From: Stenotrophomonas sp. SAU14A_NAIMI4_5
GTDB taxonomy: Bacteria; Pseudomonadota; Gammaproteobacteria; Xanthomonadales; Xanthomonadaceae
Assembly (NCBI RefSeq): GCF_003086795.1
Contig: NZ_CP026003.1
Location: 3,911,531-3,975,530 of the forward strand
Direction: 5' to 3'
Length of the DNA stretch: 64,000 bases
The notes beneath the pieces are model-generated. The model was not told the DNA's origin, searched no databases, and was given only the letters and a program-made list of their open reading frames with translations. The position numbers and the translations under genes are program-made. Of this stretch, positions 13,263 to 24,487 are shown in pieces. Numbering within the stretch: the stretch's first letter is position 1; each line of letters starts with the position of its first letter.

Positions 13263-15071
13263 TTATTTCTTCTTCGGCATGTACAGATCGGTGATCGTGC
13301 CGTCGTAGATTTCTGACGCCATCGCCACCGATTCGCTCAGCGTCGGGTGGGCGTGGATGGTGTGGCCGATGTCTTCGGCTTCAGCACCCATCTCGATGGC
13401 CAGGCCGATCTCGGCCAGCAGGTCACCGGCGTGCACGCCGACGATGGCACCACCGATGATGCGGTGGGTCTCTTCGTCGAAGATCAGCTTGGTGAAGCCC
13501 TCGGTACGGCCGATGCCGATCGCGCGGCCGCTGGCGGCCCACGGGAACTTGGCCACGCCGACCTTCAGGCCCTTGGCCTTGGCTTCGGTCTCGGTGACGC
13601 CAACCCAGGCGATTTCCGGGTTGGTGTAGGCCACCGACGGAATCACGCGGGCGACCCATTCCTTCTTGTGGCCGGCAGCCACTTCGGCGGCCAGCTTGCC
13701 TTCGTGCGTGGCCTTGTGGGCCAGCATCGGGTTACCGACGATGTCACCGATGGCGAAGATGTGCGGCACGTTGGTGCGCATCTGGCGGTCGACCGGGATG
13801 AAGCCGCGGTCGGTGACCTGCACACCGGCCTTCTCGGCATCGATCTTCTTGCCGTTCGGCGAGCGGCCCACGGCCACCAGCACGCGGTCGAAGGTGCCCT
13901 GCGCCAGGGCCGGCGTCTGGCCTTCCTCGGCGGCTTCGAAGGTCACGGTGATGCCCTTGGCATCGGCGGTGACGCCCGAGGCCTTGGTCTTCAGGTGGAC
14001 TTCGATGCCCTGCTTCTTCAGGCGGTCGGCCAGCGGCTTGACCAGGTCCTTGTCGGCGCCCGGCATCAGCTGGTCCATGAACTCGACCACGGTGACCTTG
14101 CTGCCCAGCGCGCCATACACGGTGGCCATTTCCAGGCCGATGATGCCGCCGCCGACGACCAGCAGCGAGCCCGGCACTTCGGCCAGCTCCAGCGCGTCGG
14201 TGGAATCCATCACGCGCTTGTCGTCCCACGGGAAGTTCGGCAGCTTCACCGCCTGCGAACCGGCGGCGATGATGCACTTCTGGAAGCGCAGCAGCTGGGT
14301 GCTGCCGTCAGCCGCGGTGATTTCCAGTTCGTTGGCCGAAACAAACCTGCCGACGCCCTGCACGCTGCGGACCTTGCGCTGCTTGGCCATGCCGGCCAGG
14401 CCCTTGGTCAGCTGGTTGACGACCTTTTCCTTGTACTGGCGCAGCTTGTCCAGGGTGATGGTCGGCTTGCCGAACTCGACGCCGAAATCACCGGCATGGG
14501 CCACTTCGTCGATGACCGCTGCGGCGTGCAGCAGGGCCTTGGACGGAATGCAGCCCACGTTGAGGCAGACGCCGCCGAGGCTGGCGTAACGCTCGACCAG
14601 CACGGTGTCCAGGCCGACGTCGGCGGCGCGGAAGGCGGCGGTGTAGCCGCCCGGGCCCGAGCCCAGCACGACCATTTCGCATTCGATGTCGGCCGGCTTG
14701 CCGCTGGACAGCGCCGGCTTCGGTGCCGCCGGCTCGGCCGGGGCGCGGTGCGACGGGGTCACCGGCGGCTTGCTGGCCGGGGCGGCGGCCGCCGGGGCCG
14801 GCGCAGCGGCCTTGGCCGGGGCTTCGGCGGCACCTTCAGCGTCCAGCACCACGACCACGGCGCCTTCGGAGAGGGTGTCACCCAGCTTGACCTTGATTTC
14901 CTTGACCACGCCGGCGGCCGAGGACGGCACTTCCAGGGTGGCCTTGTCCGATTCCAGGGTCACCAGACCCTGATCCTTCTTCACCGTATCGCCGACGGCG
15001 ACCAACACTTCGATCACCGGCACATCGCTGTAATCGCCGATGTCGGGAACCTTGACTTCAATCGTGGCCAT
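13263..15071 (-). CDS. lpdA: dihydrolipoyl dehydrogenase (E3) with N-terminal lipoyl domain
   Basis: The E3 flavoenzyme that reoxidises dihydrolipoamide in the pyruvate dehydrogenase complex; 602 residues from the ATG at 15071, which has a GAGGA ribosome binding site (the frame is open 15 codons further up). Residues 1 to about 80 form a lipoyl domain with the modified lysine in ESDKATLEVPS. An Ala/Pro linker follows, then the FAD/NAD enzyme with the redox disulfide GGVCLNVGCIPSK and the C-terminal active-site histidine in HAHPTLSE. A lipoyl-E3 fusion is known in this group. It follows aceF. Confidence 0.95.
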   Translation of the reverse strand: MATIEVKVPDIGDYSDVPVIEVLVAVGDTVKKDQGLVTLESDKATLEVPSSAAGVVKEIKVKLGDTLSEGAVVVVLDAEGAAEAPAKAAAPAPAAAAPASKPPVTPSHRAPAEPAAPKPALSSGKPADIECEMVVLGSGPGGYTAAFRAADVGLDTVLVERYASLGGVCLNVGCIPSKALLHAAAVIDEVAHAGDFGVEFGKPTITLDKLRQYKEKVVNQLTKGLAGMAKQRKVRSVQGVGRFVSANELEITAADGSTQLLRFQKCIIAAGSQAVKLPNFPWDDKRVMDSTDALELAEVPGSLLVVGGGIIGLEMATVYGALGSKVTVVEFMDQLMPGADKDLVKPLADRLKKQGIEVHLKTKASGVTADAKGITVTFEAAEEGQTPALAQGTFDRVLVAVGRSPNGKKIDAEKAGVQVTDRGFIPVDRQMRTNVPHIFAIGDIVGNPMLAHKATHEGKLAAEVAAGHKKEWVARVIPSVAYTNPEIAWVGVTETEAKAKGLKVGVAKFPWAASGRAIGIGRTEGFTKLIFDEETHRIIGGAIVGVHAGDLLAEIGLAIEMGAEAEDIGHTIHAHPTLSESVAMASEIYDGTITDLYMPKKK

Positions 15072-15178
15072 GGTGGTTTTCCTCGTGCCCGGCCGGCGTG
15101 GCCGGCGGGCTGTCACTGCATCTGTTCACGCGGCCGCGCCAGGGGGCAGCGGCCGCACGGTGGGGGCGAAGCGGTGCC

Positions 15179-16906
15179 TTACAGCAGCACGCGGCGCATG
15201 TCGGCCAGTACCTGCGACAGGTACGTGGTGAAGCGTGCGGCCAGGGCGCCATCGATGACGCGGTGGTCGTAGCTCAGCGACAGCGGCAGCATCAGCTTCG
15301 GCGCGAATTCCTTGCCGTTCCAGACCGGCTGGATGGCCGACTTGGAGACGCCGAGGATGGCCACTTCCGGTGCATTGACGATCGGGGTGAACGCGGTGCC
15401 ACCGATGCCGCCCAGCGAGCTGATCGAGAAGCAGCCGCCGCTCATGTCGGCCGGGCCGAGCTTGCCGTCACGGGCCTTCTTGGCCAGTTCGGTGGTTTCC
15501 TGCGCGATCTGCACCACGCCCTTCTTGTCCACGTCGCGGATGACCGGCACGACCAGGCCGTTCGGCGTATCGGCGGCGAAGCCGATGTGGAAGTACTTCT
15601 TCAGGGTCAGGTTTTCACCGCTGGCATCGAGCGAAGCGTTGAATTCCGGGAACTTCTTCAGCGCCGCGGCGCTGGCCTTGATCAGGAAGGCGAGCATGGT
15701 CAGCTTGATGCCGGCCCCGCTCCCATTAGGTGCCGCGTTTTCCTTGTTCAGCGCCACGCGCAGGCCTTCCAGGTCGGTGATGTCGGCCTGTTCGAACTGG
15801 GTGACGTGCGGGATCATCGCCCAGTTGCGGGCCAGGTTCGCACCGGAAATCTTCTTGATGCGCGACAGCGGCTGCACTTCGGTCTCGCCGAACTTGCTGA
15901 AGTCGACCTTCGGCCACGGCAGCAGGTTGAGGCCACCACCGGCGGCGACGGCTGCACCGGCCGCGGCCGGCACGCCACCGCTGAGCGCGGCCTTGACGAA
16001 CTTCTGCACGTCACCCTTGGTGATGCGGCCGCCCTTCTCGGTGCCGCTGATCTGCAGCAGGTCCACGCCCAGTTCGCGGGCGAACACGCGCACGGCCGGG
16101 GTGGCGTAGGGCACCTTGGCCGGCAGCACGCCATCGGCGTTGAACTGCACCGGCGGGCTGGTCGGGGTACCGGCCGAGGCGATCTCGCGCGCGGCCAGCT
16201 TGTCCGGCTGGGCCGGAACGGCGACCGGCTCGACCTTGGTGGCGGTCTCGGCAGCGGCCGGGGCAGCGGCAGCGGCGGCCTTGGTCGGGGCCGGCGCGGC
16301 AGCGCCTTCGGCCTCGATGATGGCAACCACGGCACCCTGCGACAGGTTGTCGCCGACCTTGACCTTCAGTTCCTTGACCACGCCAGCGACCGAGGACGGC
16401 ACTTCCATGGTGGCCTTGTCGCTTTCCAGCGTGACCAGGCCCTGGTCCTTCTTGACCGTGTCGCCGACGGCGACCAGCACTTCGATGACCGGGATGTCGG
16501 TGTAATCACCGATGTCCGGCACCAGGGCTTCAACGGCACCGCCGCTGGCGGCCGGCGCGGCCGGGGCAGCCGCCGCCGGGGCCGGGGCGCTCTGGGTGGC
16601 GGCGGCCGGGGCAGCGGCCTTGGCCGGGGCCGGGGCAGCAGCGGCCGGCTTGGCAGCCTCGCCTTCAGCCACTTCGATCAGGGCCACGACCTTGCCCTCG
16701 GAGAGGTTGTCGCCGACCTTGACCTTGATTTCCTTGACCACACCGGCGACCGAGGACGGCACTTCCATCGTGGCCTTGTCGCTTTCCAGCGTCACCAGGC
16801 CCTGGTCCTTCTTGACCGTGTCGCCGACGGCGACAAGCACCTCGATTACCGGGATATCGCTGTAGTCACCGATATCGGGGACAAGTGCTTCCTTGATTTC
16901 GGCCAT
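15179..16906 (-). CDS. aceF: dihydrolipoyllysine-residue acetyltransferase (E2), two lipoyl domains
   Basis: The E2 core of pyruvate dehydrogenase, 575 residues from the ATG at 16906 (GGAG ribosome binding site; 22 upstream open codons rejected). It has two N-terminal lipoyl domains with the lysine in ESDKATMEVPS, joined by Ala/Pro-rich linkers, then a peripheral-subunit-binding domain (around VRVFARELGVDLLQISGTE), then the catalytic domain with DHRVIDG, His near residue 548. It is upstream of lpdA on the same strand. aceE is not in the window. Confidence 0.96.
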   Translation of the reverse strand: MAEIKEALVPDIGDYSDIPVIEVLVAVGDTVKKDQGLVTLESDKATMEVPSSVAGVVKEIKVKVGDNLSEGKVVALIEVAEGEAAKPAAAAPAPAKAAAPAAATQSAPAPAAAAPAAPAASGGAVEALVPDIGDYTDIPVIEVLVAVGDTVKKDQGLVTLESDKATMEVPSSVAGVVKELKVKVGDNLSQGAVVAIIEAEGAAAPAPTKAAAAAAPAAAETATKVEPVAVPAQPDKLAAREIASAGTPTSPPVQFNADGVLPAKVPYATPAVRVFARELGVDLLQISGTEKGGRITKGDVQKFVKAALSGGVPAAAGAAVAAGGGLNLLPWPKVDFSKFGETEVQPLSRIKKISGANLARNWAMIPHVTQFEQADITDLEGLRVALNKENAAPNGSGAGIKLTMLAFLIKASAAALKKFPEFNASLDASGENLTLKKYFHIGFAADTPNGLVVPVIRDVDKKGVVQIAQETTELAKKARDGKLGPADMSGGCFSISSLGGIGGTAFTPIVNAPEVAILGVSKSAIQPVWNGKEFAPKLMLPLSLSYDHRVIDGALAARFTTYLSQVLADMRRVLL

Positions 16907-17073
16907 GGGGATAACTCCGGCAATCTGGTGTAGGGAAACGTCTATTGTGCGGCCAGAGGGGGCCAGCGCCAACCGTTACAGGTGTTTTCAGTACGCACGC
17001 CGCCGGGACACGCTGTTGCCAAAGGCCTGCGGGCACTTCCAGTGGGTAGCGTATTGTCCCGACGATGTCCGCT

Positions 17074-17589
17074 TCATGTCGCCAGCGCGTCAGCCAGCGG
17101 CTGCCAAGCCTGGCGCAGGCGCTGCAGGGACCACGCGGCATTGGCCGGGCTGGTGGACGGCAGCGCGAGCAGCGCCGGTGTTGCCGCCAGATCCGGCACA
17201 ACCCAGCGCTGCAGTGCCTGCCAGGCCGCCCCGCCATTGCAGGCGACCAGGCGCAACCGCGGCAGGCCGGCGATCAGTGCGGGCAGCGCATTGGGGACTT
17301 CCGAACCGCGCACGATGTCCGCATCCAGGCTGCCCCGCCGCTCGCACTGGCCGATCACATCCCACAGGCCGACACCGGCATCGGCCAGCGCGCGCAGCCG
17401 CGCCTCGTAGGCGAGCGCCGGATCGAACCCGCACAGATCACCGAGCAACGGCCAGAAACGGTTGCGCGGATGGGCGTAGTACCGCTGTTCCTGCAGCGAG
17501 GCGACACCGGGCATCGAGCCCAGCACGAGCACACGGCAATCGCGTTCCACGCGCGCAGGCAGGCCGATGCACAACGCATCGCTGCTCAC
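17074..17589 (-). CDS. hypoxanthine-DNA glycosylase family protein (UDG superfamily, family 6-like)
   Basis: A small DNA-repair glycosylase of the uracil-DNA-glycosylase superfamily. The motif GSMPGVASLQEQRYYAHPRN followed by FWPLL matches the HDG (family 6) type, which removes deaminated bases such as hypoxanthine. The second motif LPSTSPANA lies near the C-terminus. The GTG at 17589 is chosen as start because GGAG stands 5 bases before it; this gives 171 residues starting VSSDALCIGLPARV. The frame is open 29 codons further up but that part looks unrelated. It stands alone upstream of aceF. Confidence 0.85.
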   Translation of the reverse strand: MSSDALCIGLPARVERDCRVLVLGSMPGVASLQEQRYYAHPRNRFWPLLGDLCGFDPALAYEARLRALADAGVGLWDVIGQCERRGSLDADIVRGSEVPNALPALIAGLPRLRLVACNGGAAWQALQRWVVPDLAATPALLALPSTSPANAAWSLQRLRQAWQPLADALAT

Positions 17590-17775
17590 GTTTTCTCCAA
17601 CTGCATGAACAATCGCATATGCATGAACCCCTATAAAACAGCGGTTTCGCTCTGCCCGCTGAACAATGGAAACCAAATTTTAACGCGCGTCGGATTCGAT
17701 TCATGTTGAGGCGACTACGGTGACATCGCCCCGCAACCGGGGGCCCAAAACAAGAAACAACAGGAGATTTCCCCC

Positions 17776-18405
17776 ATGCGCTCCATCCGTATTCTGAGCC
17801 TCGCCCTGCTGACCTCCGCTGCCTTCGCTCCTGCTGCCTTCGCGCAGGACAGCAGCTCCGCAGACACTGCCTCGGGCAAGCATTTTGCCGTGGTTGGTGG
17901 CGTCTCGCTGCTGCAGCCGAAGAACGATCCGATCGACGGCATCAAGAAGGTCGATGGCGGCCCGGCGCCGACCGTCAGCTTCAGCTACTACGTCAACGAC
18001 AACTGGGCCGTTGAGCTGTGGGGCGCTGCCGACAAGTTCGACCACCGCGTCAAGGGTCCGGGCAATGCCCGCCTGGGCAGCGTCGAGCAGCAGCCGGTCG
18101 CGCTGAGCGGCCAGTACCACTTCGGCCAGGCTGACAACGTGTTCCGTCCGTTCGTGGGCGTCGGCTACTTCCAGTCGGCCTTCAGCAACGAGAACTTCGC
18201 CGGTGGCGATGACATCCGCCTGAAGGACGCCAAGGGTGCCATCGGCACCGTGGGTGTGGACATGAACATCAACTCCACCTGGTTTGCCCGCGCCGATGCC
18301 CGCTACATGCACTCGCGCCCGGACCTGAAGGTCGCCGGCCAGAAGGTGGGCGAAGCCAAGCTTGACCCGTGGACCGTGGGCTTCGGCATCGGTGCGCGCT
18401 TCTAA
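17776..18405 (+). CDS. ompW: OmpW family outer membrane protein
   Basis: A 209-residue small outer-membrane barrel. The signal peptide ends near AFAPAAFAQ, the mature protein begins with a strand GKHFAVVGGVSLLQP, and the family segment FRPFVGVGYF and a terminal Phe (GFGIGARF) are present. OmpW proteins form narrow eight-stranded barrels for small hydrophobic molecules. The ribosome binding site is AGGAG, 8 bases before the ATG. It is monocistronic with a strong terminator. Confidence 0.9.
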   Translation: MRSIRILSLALLTSAAFAPAAFAQDSSSADTASGKHFAVVGGVSLLQPKNDPIDGIKKVDGGPAPTVSFSYYVNDNWAVELWGAADKFDHRVKGPGNARLGSVEQQPVALSGQYHFGQADNVFRPFVGVGYFQSAFSNENFAGGDDIRLKDAKGAIGTVGVDMNINSTWFARADARYMHSRPDLKVAGQKVGEAKLDPWTVGFGIGARF

Positions 18406-18430
18406 GCGGCTCCCTGCTCCACTGTGTTGA

Positions 18431-18464
18431 AACAACGGGCCCTGCGGGGCCCGTTGTTGTTTTG
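18431..18464 (+). terminator. terminator after ompW
   Basis: The stem AACAACGGGCCC/GGGCCCGTTGTT is interrupted by a short loop (TGCG) and is followed by GTTTTG. A SMAG element begins within the T run. Confidence 0.85.
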
Positions 18465-18555
18465 TAGAGTCGACCGTTGGTCGACTTCCTTATGTAGAGT
18501 CGAGCCATGCTCGACTGCCCTTCTGGAAATGCAGCCGAGCATGGCTCGGCTCTAC
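18464..18555. repeat. SMAG repeats, two stem types
   Basis: A lone GTAGAGTCGACCGTTGGTCG element is followed, 8 bases later, by an inverted dimer with stem TCGAGC/GCTCGA around CAT and the partner GCCGAGCATGGCTCGGC ending CTCTAC. Two stem families lie side by side. Confidence 0.8.
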
Positions 18556-20049
18556 AGAAACCTGACCCGGGGACGCCATGCACGAAATCGACCTGCTGGT
18601 GATCGGCGGCGGCATCACTGGCGCCGGCATTGCCCGCGATGCCAGCGGCCGCGGCCTGCGCGTACTGCTGTGCGAGCAGCATGACCTCGCCGCGCACACC
18701 TCCAGCGCCAGCAGCAAACTGATCCATGGCGGCCTGCGCTACCTGGAACAGCGCGAGTTCGGCATGGTGCGCAAGGCGCTGGGCGAGCGCGAAACCGTAC
18801 GCCGGCAGGCGCCCCACCTGGTCCACCCGCTGCGCTTCGTGCTGCCGTGGGAACCACACCTGCGGCCCCGCTGGATGCTGCGCGTGGGCCTGTGGCTGTA
18901 CGACCACCTCGGCCAGCGCAGCCCCGCCTTCCCCGCCTCGCGTTCGCTGCAGCTGCACGCCGATGCACTGGGGTCGTGGTTGTCGCCGCACCTGCAACAG
19001 GCCTTCAGCTATGCCGACGCGCAGGTGGATGACGCGCGGCTGGTGGTGCTCAACGCGCTGGATGCCGCCCAGCGCGGCGCGCGCATCCTCACCGGCACCC
19101 GCTGCACGGGCCTGCAGCAGACGCCCACGCACTGGCTGGCAACACTGGAAGACAGCGACGGACAGACCCACAGCGTGCAGGCCCGCGCCGTTGCCAATGC
19201 GGCCGGCCCCTGGGCCGGTGGCCTGCTGCAGCGTATGCAGCCCGGCGATGGTTCGCCCGCGCTGCGCCTGGTGCAGGGCAGCCACATCGTCCTGCGCCGG
19301 CCCTGGCCCGACCACAGCGCCTGCCTGCTGCAGCAGCCGGATGGGCGCGTGGTGTTCCTGCTGCCGTTCGCCCACGACCACCTGCTGGTGGGCACCACCG
19401 ATACCGACTACCGCGGCGACCCGGCGCGCTGCAGCGTGCTGCCCTCGGAAGTGGACTACCTGTGCGCGGCGGCCAACCACTATCTGCGCGAGCCGATCCA
19501 TGCGACCGACGTGGTCTGGCAGTTCGCCGGCGTGCGCCCGCTGCTGGCCGACCCCGACCCGCAGGCAGCGAAGCTGAGCCGTGATTACCGGCTGCAGCTG
19601 CAGGGCGGCGGTGCGCCGGCCGTGCACGTGCTGGGCGGCAAGCTGACCACCTACCGCGTGCTGGCCGAGGAAGCACTGGAGCTGCTGCGCCCGCACCTGG
19701 CCGGCATGGGCCCGGCGTGGACGGCACACGGCGATGCCCTGCCCGGCAGTGACTGGGGCGATGCCGAGGCGGCGCGGGCACGGCTGCAGGCGCATGCGCC
19801 CTGGCTGCCGGCCGACCTCACGCGACGCTGGGCCGGCGCCTACGGCAGCCGCAGTGCGATGCTGCTGGAAGGAGCGGCCGTGCTCGCCGATCTGGGCGAA
19901 GACTTCGGCGGTGGCCTGCATGCGCGCGAAGTCGCATGGCTGCAGCAGCACGAATGGGCACACACCGCCGAGGACGTGCTGTGGCGGCGCAGCAAGCTCG
20001 GCCTGCGCCTGGACGCAGCGCAGGTGGCGCGCCTGCAGGCATGGATGCA

Positions 20050-21834
<1,785 letters not shown>

Positions 21835-21838
21835 GGGC

Positions 21839-21897
21839 GGTAGCGCCGGGCCATGCCCGGCGAACACCCATTCCGCCGGGCATGGCCCGGCGCTACC
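21839..21897. repeat. SMAG repeat, inverted dimer (CGCCGGGCCATGCCCGGCG stem)
   Basis: GGTAGCGCCGGGCCATGCCC is followed by its inverted copy ending CGGCGCTACC. It lies exactly between the convergent ends of glpK and metQ. Confidence 0.85.
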
Positions 21898-21903
21898 CCA
21901 CCA

Positions 21904-22698
21904 TCAGAACGCCGGCAGCACCGCGCCCTTGTACTTGGTCTCGATGAAGGCCTTCACCTGCGGGCTGGTCAGCGCCTTGGCCAGCTTCTGCACGCGGGCG
22001 TCATCCTTGTTGTCCGGGCGCGCGACCAGGAAGTTCACGTACGGCGAATCCTTGCTCTCGATCGCCAGCGCATCCTGGGTCGGGTTCAGGCCGGCATCCA
22101 GCGCGTAGTTGGTGTTGATCAGGGCGAGGTCGACCTGGTCCAGCACGCGCGGCAGCATCGCCGAATCCAGCTCGCGGAACTTCAGCTTCTTCGGGTTGGC
22201 GATGATGTCGCGCTGGGTCGACAGGGCGTTGCTCGGATCCTTCAGCTCGATCACACCAGCCTTGTGCAGCAGGATCAGCGCGCGGCTGTTGTTGCTCGGG
22301 TCATTGGGGATGACCACGTCGGCGCCTTCGCGCAGGTCGGCCAGCGACTTGACCTTGCGCGAGTACGCACCGAAGGGCTCGATGTGGACGCCGATCACCT
22401 TGGTCAGGTCGGTCTTGCGGTCGCGGTTGTAGGCATCCAGGTACGGCTCGGTCTGGAAGTAGTTGGCGTCCACCTGCTTCTGCACCAGCTGGTCGTTGGG
22501 CTGCACGTAGTCGTTGAACACGCGCACGTCCAGGTCCACGCCTTCCTCCTTGAGGATCGGCTTGACCACTTCCAGGATCTCCGCATGCGGCACGGCGGTG
22601 GCGGCCACCACCAGCTTCTGCGAGGGCTCGCCGGACTTGCCGCAGGCGGTCAGGGCCAGCGCAGCGGCGAACAGGGGCAGCAACAGGGTCTTCTTCAT
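21904..22698 (-). CDS. metQ: MetQ/NlpA family substrate-binding lipoprotein
   Basis: A lipoprotein of 264 residues. The signal peptide ends in the lipobox LTAC (Cys19). The mature part has the NlpA/MetQ pattern (VVAATAVPHAEILE, then YFQTEPYLDAYNR and GVHIEPFGAYS). This family binds methionine for the MetNI ABC importer. No metN or metI is next to it: glpK lies on one side and a regulator on the other, so the partner transporter must be elsewhere or the ligand differs. Confidence 0.85.
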   Translation of the reverse strand: MKKTLLLPLFAAALALTACGKSGEPSQKLVVAATAVPHAEILEVVKPILKEEGVDLDVRVFNDYVQPNDQLVQKQVDANYFQTEPYLDAYNRDRKTDLTKVIGVHIEPFGAYSRKVKSLADLREGADVVIPNDPSNNSRALILLHKAGVIELKDPSNALSTQRDIIANPKKLKFRELDSAMLPRVLDQVDLALINTNYALDAGLNPTQDALAIESKDSPYVNFLVARPDNKDDARVQKLAKALTSPQVKAFIETKYKGAVLPAF

Positions 22699-22726
22699 GG
22701 GGGCAACGGGTCTCTCGGGGGAGGGA

Positions 22727-23698
22727 TCAGGAATGTTCGTAGTTGGTCAGGGCCAGGCTGAGCAGCGCCTTGGCCTGCTCGCGCAGCATCACCGGCTCGA
22801 CGATCTCGGCATCGGAACCGTAGTGCAGCACGTCCATCAGCAGCTCGCGCGAGACGCTGTAGGGCACCTTCAGTTCGTAGCGCCCATCGGGCAGGAAACG
22901 GCCCTGCTGCTTGGAATGCCAGTGTTCGTCGGCCACCCAGCGCGCGGCCTTGGCGCTGAACAGGATGGTCGCCCAGCCCTTGGGCGGGCCGGAGAAGATG
23001 CCGTAGCTGGCGCCCAACTGCTCATCCAGCTCGGATTCGGCCACGTCGCGGGCACCGTTGTCGACCACCCGCGCCTTGTGCACGCGATCCACCGCAAAGC
23101 TGCGCAGCGCTTCGCGGTCATGGTCCCAGGCGTCCAGGTACCAGTTGTCGCGGTAGTGGGTCAGGCGCTGCGGCGACACGGTGCGCCGGGTCGATTCGTC
23201 AGTGGAGCGGGCACGGTACTCGAACGCCAGCTGCTTGCGCTCCAGCACGGCCGAAGCGACGGTGCGGAAGCTGCCTTCGTCGAACTTGCGGCCGCGGTGC
23301 GGGATCACCCGGACCCGGTCGACCGGCCAGTTGGAGACGCCGGCCTGCGCCGCCAGCAGGCTTTCGATGCGCTGCTGCAGCGGTGCCAGCACCGACGACA
23401 GCACGCCGCCGCCGGTCCGCGCGAGGAGGTGCTGCGAGGCCAGCAGGGCATGCAGCTCCTCCGAGCTGAGCCACAGGCCGGGCAGTTCGAAGCGGTCGCT
23501 TTCGTCAGCCTGGTAACGGAAGCCGGCCTCGCCGTCGCCCTCGATCGGAGCCATCAGCGCGTCGCGCAGGAAGGCCAGATCACGGTAGACGGTGGCACGG
23601 GAACAACCGAGCTTGTCCTGCAGGGTCGCCACCGTCACCGGATAGCGTGCGGACTTGAGCAGACGATGCAGGGCGGTGATGCGTTCGTATCGGTCCAT
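22727..23698 (-). CDS. WYL-domain transcriptional regulator (DeoR-type HTH)
   Basis: A 323-residue regulator. The N-terminal winged helix (MDRYERITALHRLLKSARYP, then GCSRATVYRDLAFLRD) binds DNA. The middle WYL domain (around RLTHYRDNWYLDAWDHDREALRSF is its core) likely senses a ligand, and a C-terminal WCX extension follows. The ATG at 23698 fits; the longer open frame upstream is non-coding. It is 28 bases before metQ on the same strand, so they may be co-transcribed, which would make it a candidate regulator of that gene. Confidence 0.87.
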   Translation of the reverse strand: MDRYERITALHRLLKSARYPVTVATLQDKLGCSRATVYRDLAFLRDALMAPIEGDGEAGFRYQADESDRFELPGLWLSSEELHALLASQHLLARTGGGVLSSVLAPLQQRIESLLAAQAGVSNWPVDRVRVIPHRGRKFDEGSFRTVASAVLERKQLAFEYRARSTDESTRRTVSPQRLTHYRDNWYLDAWDHDREALRSFAVDRVHKARVVDNGARDVAESELDEQLGASYGIFSGPPKGWATILFSAKAARWVADEHWHSKQQGRFLPDGRYELKVPYSVSRELLMDVLHYGSDAEIVEPVMLREQAKALLSLALTNYEHS

Positions 23699-23768
23699 GC
23701 CCCCGATTATGTCCGAGTCGCGGGCGTTGTGCGGGGGCTTTGGGCTATCGTGGGCGCCCCTGCCCCCC

Positions 23769-24380
23769 ATGGAACGCCCGATGCGCCGCCTGCCTGCCCT
23801 GCCCCTGCTGGCCTGCCTGCTGCTGGCCGCCTGTGATCGCGCCCCGGATCCAGCCATCACGCAGGACCCGATACCCGCAGCCGATCCGGCTGAAGACATA
23901 CGCGCGGCCAGCCAGCGTCTGGCCGAGGTGCGCAGCTTCCATGCCGAACTGGATGTGGAGGGCGCCGCCCTGGCGGTACGCAGCAGCATGGACTTCGTGG
24001 CTCCCGACCGCTTCCGCCTGCAGACCGCGGCCGGGCCGCAGACGATCATTGGCGACACCATGTTTCTTCAGGCCGCCGGCGCGACCCGCCAGGTGCCGAC
24101 GCCTGCTGGATTACTGGATCAATGGAAACAGCCGCTGACCGGCGACGTACCGTCCGCCCCGATGAAGGCTGAGGATCTGGGCCGGCAGTCGCTGGACGGC
24201 GTGGATACCCGCCATTACCGGCTGGTCAGTGCCGCCGGCGAGCGCCTGGAGTACTGGGTGGACGACCAGGGACTGCCGCGGCAGATCGTGCGCAACGGCA
24301 GCAACCAAGGGCGTCCGTACCAGCTGCGCCTGCGCTACTCGCGTTTCAACGACCCCGCGCTGCGCATCGACCTCCCCTGA
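23769..24380 (+). CDS. LolA-like outer membrane lipoprotein-sorting type lipoprotein
   Basis: A lipoprotein of about 200 residues. Two starts are possible, ATG at 23769 (MERPMRRLP) and at 23781 (MRRLP); both lead into a signal peptide with lipobox LLAAC. The mature domain has the LolA/LppX-type half-barrel pattern: FHAELDVEGAALAVRSSMDF, FRLQTAAG, then DTRHYRLVSAAGERLEYWVD. Such domains bind lipids or lipoproteins. It is divergent from the WYL regulator with a gap of only about 70 bases. The function is not known. Confidence 0.7.
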   Translation: MERPMRRLPALPLLACLLLAACDRAPDPAITQDPIPAADPAEDIRAASQRLAEVRSFHAELDVEGAALAVRSSMDFVAPDRFRLQTAAGPQTIIGDTMFLQAAGATRQVPTPAGLLDQWKQPLTGDVPSAPMKAEDLGRQSLDGVDTRHYRLVSAAGERLEYWVDDQGLPRQIVRNGSNQGRPYQLRLRYSRFNDPALRIDLP

Positions 24381-24487
24381 ATGGGCGGTGGCGGTAACGC
24401 CTGCTGAAGCGCCGTTGCCGACCCGTTCTGATGGTCATGATGCTTCCAGTATCATCACGGGTTGTTAACCGCTTCGGAGAGCCCTCG

